Translations under genes and position numbers: made by a program
The notes under the pieces: model-generated
Seen by the model: only the letters and a program-made list of their open reading frames with translations
Databases searched by the model: none
Told to the model about the DNA's origin: nothing
In this document: positions 53,896 through 61,903 of the stretch, one piece after another
Layout: each line of letters begins with the position of its first letter
How positions within the stretch are numbered: the stretch's first letter is position 1
Assembly: GCA_934463265.1 (NCBI GenBank)
Contig: CAKSIU010000002.1
Location: 54,946-118,945, forward strand
From: an uncultured Eubacteriales bacterium
GTDB lineage: Bacteria; Bacillota; Clostridia; Oscillospirales; Acutalibacteraceae
Direction: 5' to 3'
Length of the DNA stretch: 64,000 nt

Positions 53896-54888
53896 TTATG
53901 TATAACTCAACTCTTTTTCAGACTCTTCGGCCTTAGTTTGATTAAGTTTATTGCTTTCTTCAACTTCGTTAAATACCGTTTCTATTACCCTATCCGAAGA
54001 TTTTGGTGAATATATGAATCTATCCATATGCTCACCGTCAAAAAAGTAATTCGGCGACGTTGGCTTATAATCGTAGTCAAAGGTGTCGATTATTATTAGC
54101 TTTATTTTCATTCGTGATGGAATTATATTTTTTATATAGACGCTCGCTTGCTGACCTGGTCTTATTCCCTCTTTTGGCTCCGCTAGACCTGCTAAATTTG
54201 GTGCTAATTCGATAAACGCGCCGTATTCTTCTATGGAGCGGACTATTCCGGCAACAGTTTCTCCTATTGAAAAAGACTCGATATTTTCCTCCCAGGTTCC
54301 CAATAATTCTTTATGCGTCAGACTTATTCTGTCATCTTCAATCGACTTAATCACTGCTTTTATGTCCATTCCAACCGAAAATCTCTCTCTTGGATGCTCT
54401 ATTCTAGAAATCGAAATCGTGTCTATCGGCAAAAGCGAAACTATTCCGCAACCTATGTCTACAAACGCTCCAAAGGGCTCCAAATGAGTCACTCTTGCAT
54501 TTATGATATCTCCTATTTTTCGGTTTCTTATATATTGATTCATGCACTTTATCTGTGCATTTTTTCTGGACAAAGTTGCGTATGTATGGCCACTTTGGTC
54601 TTTTTTGAATCCAGTTATTGTAAAGCAAACAGGTCTATTTACTCGCGAAATAACTGCAATGTCTCGAACCAGCCCTTCTTTTATTCCGATTGCACCGTCC
54701 TCCCTGCTTATAATTCCTTTCATACAGCCTAAATCTACTACTAAATTATGCTCTCCATCACAAACTAACGCTCTTGCTTCTAAAATTTTTTCATCGTGGC
54801 TCGCTTGCGCTAACGTCGCCGGGTTTTGCATGGAAAGTCTATTTCCTATCGTATCAATAAGCCATCCTTCCGGATAAAAATCTATCAT
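53896..54888 (-). CDS. S1-domain RNA-binding protein
   Basis: Protein of 330 residues with two or three S1-type repeats. One is degenerate (about 40-110). A clear one follows (about 125-195; GDIINARVTHLEPFGAFVDIGCGIVSLLP), and another partial one (about 210-275; GETVAGIVRSIEEYGAFIELAPNLAGLAEP). The last 50 residues are charged and probably disordered. It is a second S1-like protein besides the IspH fusion. It may bind mRNA or rRNA; its exact role is not known. ATG behind GGAGG. Confidence 0.8.
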   Translation of the reverse strand: MIDFYPEGWLIDTIGNRLSMQNPATLAQASHDEKILEARALVCDGEHNLVVDLGCMKGIISREDGAIGIKEGLVRDIAVISRVNRPVCFTITGFKKDQSGHTYATLSRKNAQIKCMNQYIRNRKIGDIINARVTHLEPFGAFVDIGCGIVSLLPIDTISISRIEHPRERFSVGMDIKAVIKSIEDDRISLTHKELLGTWEENIESFSIGETVAGIVRSIEEYGAFIELAPNLAGLAEPKEGIRPGQQASVYIKNIIPSRMKIKLIIIDTFDYDYKPTSPNYFFDGEHMDRFIYSPKSSDRVIETVFNEVEESNKLNQTKAEESEKELSYT

Positions 54889-54965
54889 TTTATTTCCTCC
54901 CAGTTTTTTGTATAATTATCTATATGCACACTCAAAAGTGTAATATAACCTGCTTTTCGCTATAC

Positions 54966-54994
54966 TTGAATTATTATGACAAATATAATAAAAT
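54966..54994 (+). promoter_or_regulatory. Probable promoter of the PPIase gene
   Basis: -35 TTGAAT (54966-54971), a 17-base spacer and -10 TAAAAT (54989-54994). Confidence 0.45.
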
Positions 54995-55032
54995 ATATCT
55001 GTAATTATAAATACGAAAGGAAATTCTATTTT

Positions 55033-55800
55033 ATGAAAAAATCATTCCTCAAATCTTCCGCTTTAATGTTTATGACTCCGTTTTTTGCTCTTGGCGGTTG
55101 CGCTAACAACACTTCCGGCATCCAATCCGATAAAAAAGTCGGCTATCAGTTGGAACTGCCACAAAAAAATGAAGAAATTGCTATTGTAAATACTTCTATG
55201 GGTCAATTTAAACTGCGATTTTTTCCTGAAGCTGCTCCAAAAGCGGTAGAAAATTTTAAAACTCACTCCAAAAATGGTTATTATAATGGCCGAATTTTCC
55301 ATAGAGTTATAAAGAATTTTATGATTCAGGGCGGCGACCCAAATGGCAATGGAACCGGCGGAGAAAGTATTTTTGGCAATCCGTTTGAAGATGAATTCAG
55401 CGATAAATTGTTTAACATCACCGGAGCTGTTGCTATGGCAAACAGTGGAAAAAACACCAATGGCAGCCAATTTTTTATAAATCAAGGTGGAAAAGAAAAT
55501 TTCGGTGGCTGGGAATATTTTGAAAAAGTCTATGAAAAATATAAAAACAACAAAAACGCAAATATTATCGATATGTCAAAAATTACTCCAGAAATAAAAG
55601 ATTTGTACAATAATAACGGTGGAAATCCTCATCTTGACGGCGCTTTTAATACTCAAAATAAAGGCCATACAGTTTTTGCTCAAGTTTTTGACGGCATAGA
55701 TGTTGTCAATAAAATCGCCAGCGTAGAAACAAATTCTTCTGACAAACCTTTAACTGATGTTGTCATTGAAAATATAGAATTATCAACGTTTGAAGGTTAA
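55033..55800 (+). CDS. Peptidyl-prolyl cis-trans isomerase lipoprotein (cyclophilin type)
   Basis: Protein of 255 residues. The signal peptide ends in the lipobox LGGC, so the mature protein should be anchored outside the membrane by its cysteine, after action of LspA. The cyclophilin domain carries FHRVIKNFMIQGGDPNGNGTGG and NGSQFFINQG; an insert rich in Asn and Lys (KYKNNKNANIID, NNNGGNPHLDG) lies before the last strands. It may help fold exported proteins. The ATG at 55033 fits the signal peptide; a longer frame starts upstream without a site. Confidence 0.92.
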   Translation: MKKSFLKSSALMFMTPFFALGGCANNTSGIQSDKKVGYQLELPQKNEEIAIVNTSMGQFKLRFFPEAAPKAVENFKTHSKNGYYNGRIFHRVIKNFMIQGGDPNGNGTGGESIFGNPFEDEFSDKLFNITGAVAMANSGKNTNGSQFFINQGGKENFGGWEYFEKVYEKYKNNKNANIIDMSKITPEIKDLYNNNGGNPHLDGAFNTQNKGHTVFAQVFDGIDVVNKIASVETNSSDKPLTDVVIENIELSTFEG

Positions 55801-55803
55801 ATT

Positions 55804-56163
55804 ATGAGTTCTTACAACAAAACGAATGTTAAATTTTTATCCGTCATATCCTATATTGGACCTCTTTTTGTAATCGGAAAATTCTCTTTTGAAAAGGACT
55901 CTGAGCAAGTTAAATTTCACGCTAAACAAGGCGAAGTTTTATTTTTTATAATGTTTTCCTTGTCTTTAATCTCCTGCATCCTCGACTACACGCTGAGTTC
56001 CATGGTCGAATCCCTCAGTATTATATGTTTTTTATTCAATATCGGCATTGGCGTGGCTTGGTTAATTCTTTCTATTATGGGTATTATTTCCGCTTTTTCC
56101 GGCTCTAAAGTCAGTTTGCCTATCGTTGGAAGTTTTGTTAACAAAATAAATAAAGAAGGTTAG
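55804..56163 (+). CDS. DUF4870-like membrane protein, first of two
   Basis: Membrane protein of 119 residues with about four helices. It carries the pattern EQVKFHAKQGEVLF, typical of the DUF4870/Tic20-like family, in which this block sits between helix one and two. Function unknown. It starts four bases after the PPIase stop and is followed by a paralogue, so all three are probably one transcript. Confidence 0.7.
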   Translation: MSSYNKTNVKFLSVISYIGPLFVIGKFSFEKDSEQVKFHAKQGEVLFFIMFSLSLISCILDYTLSSMVESLSIICFLFNIGIGVAWLILSIMGIISAFSGSKVSLPIVGSFVNKINKEG

Positions 56164-56168
56164 CCATT

Positions 56169-56552
56169 ATGAATCAAGATGAAAATAAATTTCAAGAACA
56201 AGAATTTAAATTTTCTAAAATTTCGCCCAAAACTTTATATTGTGTGCTATCGTATATTTACATTCTTTGGATAGTGGGGCTTCTTGCTGATAAAAATAAT
56301 AAAATCGTAAAATTTCATGTCAATCAGGGCATTATCTTATCCGCTGTGTCGCTTTTCTCTTTGATTATCATAAATATTTTATCTAGCTTTCTTTACTCTA
56401 TTGCTCCTATTCTCGCAAGTATTTCTGCTTTTTTAGAGGTTCTGTGGCTTATATTTTATGTTTTATTTACAATTATTGGAATGAAAAACGCCGTTAAACA
56501 AATTCAACAACCGCTTCCTTTAATCGGGTCCTTATTCAATTTCGTAAAATAA
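56169..56552 (+). CDS. DUF4870-like membrane protein, second of two
   Basis: Paralogue of the previous gene, 127 residues, with a longer charged N-terminus (MNQDENKFQEQEFKF) and the same core IVKFHVNQGIILS and four helices, ending in PLIGSLFNFVK like the PIVGSFVNKI of its neighbour. The shared plan and adjacency point to a tandem duplication with strong divergence. Function unknown. Confidence 0.7.
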   Translation: MNQDENKFQEQEFKFSKISPKTLYCVLSYIYILWIVGLLADKNNKIVKFHVNQGIILSAVSLFSLIIINILSSFLYSIAPILASISAFLEVLWLIFYVLFTIIGMKNAVKQIQQPLPLIGSLFNFVK

Positions 56553-56567
56553 TTTTTAAACAGCAAA

Positions 56568-56598
56568 GGCGCCGCGCGGTATAGTGCGGCGCCCCTAT
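56568..56598. terminator. GC-rich bidirectional terminator
   Basis: GGCGCCGC and GCGGCGCC form an 8-bp stem over 10 bases, with A/T-rich flanks on both sides. It separates the DUF4870 genes from convergent ligA. Confidence 0.7.
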
Positions 56599-56601
56599 AT
56601 T

Positions 56602-58587
56602 TTATTTTTGTTCAAACATTTTAAAAAAATCATCTTCAGATATAACTTTCACACCCAAATTCTGTGCCTTAGTAAGTTTACTTCCTGCATCTTCGCCAGC
56701 TAAAACAAAACTCGTTTTCTTTGACACGCTACTCGAAACCTTTCCGCCTTGTTTTTCTATCATTTCTGTTGCCTGCTGACGAGTTAAACTAGGCAAAGTT
56801 CCTGTTAAAACAAACGTTTTGCCGTCAAAAATGTTGCCTTTAACTTCCTCCTCTGCGCTCATTTTTATGCCTAAACTTGCCAGTTCGTCAATCAAAATTT
56901 TATTCTGTTCAAGAGCAAAATAATCGACAACACTTTGCGCCATAATCGTTCCAAAGCCCTCTATTTTTTCCATATCTTCGCACGTTGCGGTATACAGACT
57001 TTTCATATCAGGAAAAGTTTTTGTTAATAGCTTTGCTGCCCCTTTGCCTATATGCCGAATTCCTAACGCGTAAATAAATCTGTAAAACTCGTTATTTTTA
57101 GAAATTTCTATAGCATTTAATAAATTTTCAACAGATTTCTCTCCCATTCGCTCAAGTTTAACTAATTTTTCTGATTTCAGTTTATAAATATCCGCAATAG
57201 ATTTTACAAAACCGTTTTCAATAAGTTGTTCTAAAACCGCTGGCCCCAGGCCCAAAATATCCATCGCATCCCTTGAAACAAAATGAATCATGTGCCTTAA
57301 CAGCTGTGCAGGACACTGTGTATTTGTACATCTTAAAACAACTTCGCCATCTTCTTTTATAACGTTTGCTCCGCAAGACGGACAAACTTTGGGCATATAA
57401 AAGTCTTTCGAGTCAAAATTATGCTGCTTTACCGCAACAACTTCCGGAATAATTTCTCCTGCCTTTCTTACTATAATTGTATCTCCGAGTTTTATACCCT
57501 TTTCTCGAATCATGTCCTCGTTGTGCAAAACAGCTCGACTTACTGTCGTTCCCGCCAACAAAATCGGTTCAAAAATCGCTGTTGGTGTCAGTGCTCCCGT
57601 TCTGCCAACATTTACCTCTATGTTTAAAAGCTTTGTTTCTTTCTCCTCCGGCGGATATTTAAACGCCTCTGCCCACTTTGGAAATTTTGCTGTGCTGCCA
57701 AGTTCTCTTCTCTGCGCAAAAGAATTTACCTTAACCACTGCGCCGTCTATGCCAAACGGAAATTGTTCTCTTTCCAATCCTAGCCGCTCAATTTCTAATA
57801 TTGAATCCTCAATATTATCAAAAACTTTGTCTGCCGGAGATGTATTAAAGCCTAACTTTCTCAAATAATCCAGAGATTCTTTATGTTCCGTTAAAATTTT
57901 GCCTTTTATCTGCTGAATGTTGAACATAACAATATCTAAATTTCTTTTTTTCGTTACTTTCGCATTCTTCTGCCGCAGCGAGCCTGCTGCTGCATTTCGC
58001 GGATTTTTAAAAGGTTTTTCATCATTTAATTCCTGATTTTTTATCAGTTTTAAAAAATTTTCATTAGACATATAAACTTCGCCGCGCACTTCAATGAACG
58101 GAATATCTTCATTTAGGTGCATCGGCAACGACTTTATTGTTCTTAAATTTTCTGTAATGTCCTCTCCAACAAGTCCATCTCCACGTGTCGAGCCTCTCAC
58201 AAAAACACCATTTATATACTCAACAGAAACAGATAACCCGTCAACTTTTGGCTCGACTACATACTTTACATCGCTAACCTGATTTCTGACTCTTTTGTCA
58301 AAATCTCTTAGCTCATCGTGAGAAAATGAATCGTGCAGACTTTCCATTTTTACAGAGTGCTCCACGGGCTTAAATTTGGCTGCCGCAGAACCGCCTACTT
58401 TCTGCGTGGGAGAATCTTCTTTTAAAAACTGCGGAAATTGCGCTTCTAAACTTTCTAGACGTCGAAGCAGCATATCGTATTCATAGTCATCTATTTCCGG
58501 CGCGTCCTCTTCGTAATACTTTTTATTGTGATAATTTATCTGTTCTTTTAACTCATTTATCAACTTTTCTGCTTCAATTATATTCAT
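56602..58587 (-). CDS. ligA: NAD-dependent DNA ligase
   Basis: Joins Okazaki fragments using NAD+. The product is 661 residues, the usual length. In order: Ia and adenylation domain with the reactive Lys in EPKVDGLSVSV, OB fold, zinc finger (CPSCG and CTNTQCPAQ), helix-hairpin-helix repeats, and a C-terminal BRCT domain (FDGKTFVLTGTLPSLTRQQA). The ATG at 58587 is chosen by homology with AGGA upstream; the open frame extends into yunB. Confidence 0.97.
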   Translation of the reverse strand: MNIIEAEKLINELKEQINYHNKKYYEEDAPEIDDYEYDMLLRRLESLEAQFPQFLKEDSPTQKVGGSAAAKFKPVEHSVKMESLHDSFSHDELRDFDKRVRNQVSDVKYVVEPKVDGLSVSVEYINGVFVRGSTRGDGLVGEDITENLRTIKSLPMHLNEDIPFIEVRGEVYMSNENFLKLIKNQELNDEKPFKNPRNAAAGSLRQKNAKVTKKRNLDIVMFNIQQIKGKILTEHKESLDYLRKLGFNTSPADKVFDNIEDSILEIERLGLEREQFPFGIDGAVVKVNSFAQRRELGSTAKFPKWAEAFKYPPEEKETKLLNIEVNVGRTGALTPTAIFEPILLAGTTVSRAVLHNEDMIREKGIKLGDTIIVRKAGEIIPEVVAVKQHNFDSKDFYMPKVCPSCGANVIKEDGEVVLRCTNTQCPAQLLRHMIHFVSRDAMDILGLGPAVLEQLIENGFVKSIADIYKLKSEKLVKLERMGEKSVENLLNAIEISKNNEFYRFIYALGIRHIGKGAAKLLTKTFPDMKSLYTATCEDMEKIEGFGTIMAQSVVDYFALEQNKILIDELASLGIKMSAEEEVKGNIFDGKTFVLTGTLPSLTRQQATEMIEKQGGKVSSSVSKKTSFVLAGEDAGSKLTKAQNLGVKVISEDDFFKMFEQK

Positions 58588-58609
58588 TTTACGTCCTACT
58601 TTCATAAAT

Positions 58610-59248
58610 TCAGTGTGTACTTTCTGCAAATACTGCCGGAACTTCGCCCACAATTATTGTTTCTGCTATCAAAATGCTTGTTTTTACCACCGTATTTACC
58701 GGATATCCCGGAATAAATGCCAAAACTTCGCTGCTTACGTCCAAATACAACCTATGTTTTGTTTGATTTATTCCTGCCGAAACAAATTCGCTTTTAAAGT
58801 CCATAATCACACTGCCCGACATGGTCACATCTATTGGAATTTTGGGGCCTCTACCGTTAAAAATCTCTGTTCCGGTAAATGTTCCAAATGGAATTTTTGT
58901 TTTTTGCATATCCATCGTGCTTATTTTATCTTGGATTGACAGCGTCATTAAAGATTTTAACGAATTTACTTTTTTCATATCAGTACTTACAGCTAAAATC
59001 TTTCCATCATCATCTTTTTGTATGTCGACTATATCTGAATAATCTATGTCTAGCCGCGATAATTCATCTGCTACCACCTGATTTATTACATTTGTCGAAA
59101 CTGTTTGCGCTTGACTAAATACTACTGATTTTATAAGTGGTCTCATTTGTCTGTCTAACAAAACGGCAATAATAGATACAATTGCTACAATTATTATGAT
59201 TTTTATTCTGATAGATAATTTTTTTTGCTTGTACTTTCTATTTTTCAT
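58610..59248 (-). CDS. yunB: Sporulation protein YunB
   Basis: Membrane-anchored protein of 212 residues, one helix at about 12-31. In Bacillus subtilis yunB belongs to the mother-cell SigE regulon and is needed for normal sporulation. Family features: MRPLIKSVVFSQAQTVSTNVINQVV, IPFGTFTGTEIFNGRGPKIPI and the C-terminal NTVVKTSILIAETIIVGEVPAVF. Its presence argues that this lineage forms endospores. Start ATG directly behind GGAGGGAGG. Confidence 0.9.
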   Translation of the reverse strand: MKNRKYKQKKLSIRIKIIIIVAIVSIIAVLLDRQMRPLIKSVVFSQAQTVSTNVINQVVADELSRLDIDYSDIVDIQKDDDGKILAVSTDMKKVNSLKSLMTLSIQDKISTMDMQKTKIPFGTFTGTEIFNGRGPKIPIDVTMSGSVIMDFKSEFVSAGINQTKHRLYLDVSSEVLAFIPGYPVNTVVKTSILIAETIIVGEVPAVFAESTH

Positions 59249-59309
59249 CGGCCTCCCTCCAATATATACTGTTTATCTCAGTATATACCAAGGAATAAAT
59301 TCCGGTGAA

Positions 59310-60182
59310 TTACGCTGTCGGATTGGCGTGAATCATACAATGTTTTATCGAAACATTACTGTTTTCTATTTCATCGTGAAGTTGATGCGTTAATTTATGA
59401 ACTTCTTCAAAACTCATGTCTTTATCTATTTTAACTTCTATGTCCACGTAAATTCGGCTACCAAAAAGTCTGGTTTTTAGCATATCTATGCCTTCTATAT
59501 CTCCGTAACTCAAAATTATTTCTCGAATCTGCTGTTCAATTTCTTCTGGTGCCGCTGAATCTATAATCTGCGTCATAGATGTTCGTAAAATATTATAAGC
59601 TACTTTTACTATTATAATGCAAATTACAAACGAAGCAATCGGGTCCAAAATTGGTAAGCCGCACATTGCTCCCACTACGCCAACTAACGACCCAATCGAT
59701 GACAACGCATCTGAACGGTGATGCCACGCATCTGCATAAAGTGAGGTAGAATTTATTTTATTTGCCGCACGTTTTGTATATCTGTACATCCATTCTTTTA
59801 CTACTATTGATAGCAACGCTGCCCAAGCTGTCATTTGCGAGGGAATAATTATGTTGCTATAAAAAATACTTTTAAAGCCATATATACCAACTGTTATAGC
59901 CGTTGCAAACAGCATTAAGGACAATATAATTGCTGCTACACTTTCAAATTTCTCGTGACCGTATGGATGTTTTTTGTCAGGTTTTCTGCTGGATAATTTC
60001 GCGCCAATCATCACTACAAACGTACTTAAAACATCAGATGCTGAATGTATCGCATCTGAAACTAGCGCCATGGAATTTCCTATTAGTCCCGCTACTAATT
60101 TTACCGCCGTCAATAAAAAATTTATTATTAACGTATTGATGCTAACTTTATAAATGATTCTTTTTGTTTCTTCTTTATTCAA
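59310..60182 (-). CDS. Cation diffusion facilitator (CDF) transporter
   Basis: Metal cation/proton antiporter of 290 residues with six helices. The metal site in the membrane appears as SDAIHSASDVLS and DAWHHRSDALSS; the HPYGHEKFE motif follows helix three. The C-terminal cytoplasmic domain is present (IYVDIEVKIDKDMSFEEVHKL). Substrate (zinc, iron or manganese) cannot be told from sequence. Start TTG with GAGGTG seven bases upstream. Confidence 0.93.
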   Translation of the reverse strand: MNKEETKRIIYKVSINTLIINFLLTAVKLVAGLIGNSMALVSDAIHSASDVLSTFVVMIGAKLSSRKPDKKHPYGHEKFESVAAIILSLMLFATAITVGIYGFKSIFYSNIIIPSQMTAWAALLSIVVKEWMYRYTKRAANKINSTSLYADAWHHRSDALSSIGSLVGVVGAMCGLPILDPIASFVICIIIVKVAYNILRTSMTQIIDSAAPEEIEQQIREIILSYGDIEGIDMLKTRLFGSRIYVDIEVKIDKDMSFEEVHKLTHQLHDEIENSNVSIKHCMIHANPTA

Positions 60183-60349
60183 AAATATTCACCTCAAATT
60201 ACAATCTCTTTTTATATTCAATCCAACATATGCAAATTCTTTATTAAAATTTATAATTTATCGCCGTATTTTTAATTTTATCATTTGCTAAGTTTAAAAA
60301 TATAATGTAGAATATAACTTAATGATACCACATTATGAGGAGAATTTCT

Positions 60350-61681
60350 ATGTTTAAAAAGATTATTCACTGTTTCATTTTTTTTATTACTTTATTCAAT
60401 TTGACATCATTTTCCGCCTCTGCTGCAAACTTTAATATAGATTTTACACCTTCTTGTGAGGCTTTATATCTTTATAATTTGGACACTAATACTGTTGCTT
60501 ACGACAAAAACGGCAATAAAAAAATGTTTCCTGCTTCGCTGACAAAAGTAATGACTTACATTATTACTGCCGAACATATTAAGGATTTTGACAACACGAA
60601 AATAACCGTAAAAAAAGAATTAATTGACAGTTTGCTCGGTACAGGAAGTTCTATTGCCGGCCTAAAAGCTAATGACGTTTTATCTGTCACGCAACTGCTT
60701 CACTGCTTAATGATAAAATCCGGAAACGATGCTGCTCTAGTTTTAGCCGACTACGTTGGTGATGGCGACGTTAATAAATTCGTTGAGATGATGAACAACA
60801 AAGCTACAGAATTAGGTTGTGTTGGAACTCATTTCGTTAATCCACACGGTTTTCATGACGACGACCACTACACTACTGCAAACGACCTTGCTATTATGAC
60901 GAAATATGCAATGGAATTGCCTCATTTTATGGAAATTTGTTCGTTACCCACTTCTTATGTCATGGGGCAGGACAAATATCCTCTCGTAACCACTAACAGC
61001 ATGATAGATCAATCTCGTGGAGGTAAATATTATTACCAATACGCCAGAGGAATTAAAACTGGTCACACCGATGAAGCCGGTTATTGTTTGCTTTCTTCTG
61101 CTGTTTATAATGGATATTCCTACCTTTGCGTAGCTTTGGGCGCTCCAATTAAAGACGCTTCCGGGAATAAAATTCCAGACAACTACGCCATGCTCGACTC
61201 AAAAGCTATTTACAAATGGGCTTTTACTAACCTTGAATTAAAACCTATCTTAAAGAAAAACGAGCCTTTATCTGAAATAAAACTTAATCTTACTACAAAC
61301 AAAGATTCTACTTTGCTTCATCCGGCTGACAATTACTCGGCTTTGCTTCCAAAAAGTGTAAGCACCACTAGCATCGATATAAAAATAGAAAAACCTGATT
61401 CTGTTGATGCTCCAATTAAAGTCGGTCAAAAACTTGGTACAGCGGTACTGTCTTATGCAAACAAAGAATTGGCTCGCATAGATTTAGTTTCCGCTGAAGA
61501 TGTCGACCGTAACGTAATTCTCTATATAATTCAGTGCTTAACTAATATTATCAGTTCAATTTGGTTCAAAATCGCCATTATAATCGCTGTTGTTCTTATT
61601 GCTGCTTATATATTTCTATGTGCGTCGTATAACAAAAAGGCTCGCAGAAAACGAGCTAAAGTCGGTAAACGCTACAGATAA
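60350..61681 (+). CDS. dacF: D-alanyl-D-alanine carboxypeptidase (DacF-like)
   Basis: Penicillin-binding protein of 443 residues that trims peptidoglycan stem peptides. A signal peptide (about 1-24) is followed by the peptidase S11 domain with the three active-site motifs: SLTK, SGN and KTG. A C-terminal membrane helix (about 405-425) with a very basic tail (KKARRKRAKVGKRYR) anchors it. DacF-type enzymes take part in spore cortex formation in Bacillus; the sporulation link here is supported by yunB and spoIIID nearby. ATG behind GAGGAG. Confidence 0.92.
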   Translation: MFKKIIHCFIFFITLFNLTSFSASAANFNIDFTPSCEALYLYNLDTNTVAYDKNGNKKMFPASLTKVMTYIITAEHIKDFDNTKITVKKELIDSLLGTGSSIAGLKANDVLSVTQLLHCLMIKSGNDAALVLADYVGDGDVNKFVEMMNNKATELGCVGTHFVNPHGFHDDDHYTTANDLAIMTKYAMELPHFMEICSLPTSYVMGQDKYPLVTTNSMIDQSRGGKYYYQYARGIKTGHTDEAGYCLLSSAVYNGYSYLCVALGAPIKDASGNKIPDNYAMLDSKAIYKWAFTNLELKPILKKNEPLSEIKLNLTTNKDSTLLHPADNYSALLPKSVSTTSIDIKIEKPDSVDAPIKVGQKLGTAVLSYANKELARIDLVSAEDVDRNVILYIIQCLTNIISSIWFKIAIIIAVVLIAAYIFLCASYNKKARRKRAKVGKRYR

Positions 61682-61690
61682 ACATAAAAA

Positions 61691-61731
61691 CGGAGTTGTA
61701 TTTTAAAACCATACAACTCCAATCTTTTTTT
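61691..61731. terminator. Bidirectional terminator shared by dacF and spoIIID
   Basis: A perfect 10-bp stem (GGAGTTGTAT with ATACAACTCC) over 9 bases, followed by T8 on the plus strand and GTTTTT on the minus strand. The spoIIID stop codon lies two bases beyond. Confidence 0.85.
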
Positions 61732-61732
61732 A

Positions 61733-61900
61733 TTATTTATTATATACATCCGCTTTTCTTTCTAAATATTTGTTCTTCGTCGCTATGCCGCCTCTTATAT
61801 GTCTTTGCGATTTATTTAATTCCAGTACGTTTTTTACCTCTTTATATAAACTGGGATTTATATATTTTAATCTTTCGGACACATCTTTATGTATAGTCGT
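61733..61900 (-). pseudogene. spoIIID: 3' part of spoIIID, interrupted by the serine recombinase element
   Basis: Fifty-five codons and a stop, with no start codon or binding site. The translation (TTIHKDVSERLKYINPSL, then YKEVKNVLELNKSQRHIRGG, IATKNKYLERKADVYNK) matches the C-terminal part of SpoIIID, including the second half of its helix-turn-helix and the basic C-terminal helix with RHLRGG-like RHIRGG. The frame meets a TAG immediately upstream at 61901-61903, inside the recombinase gene. The first 30 or so codons are missing and should lie at the far end of the element, beyond the window. SpoIIID is the mother-cell regulator acting between SigE and SigK. Either the element is excised during sporulation or the gene is dead. 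Confidence 0.85.
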
Positions 61901-61903
61901 CTA
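61887..61903. other. Attachment-site region of the element in spoIIID
   Basis: The spoIIID reading frame is intact up to 61900 and broken by a stop codon just beyond, and the recombinase stop codon (61887-61889) lies inside the spoIIID codons. The crossover therefore falls within or next to these bases. The exact core cannot be fixed without the other end. Confidence 0.6.
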
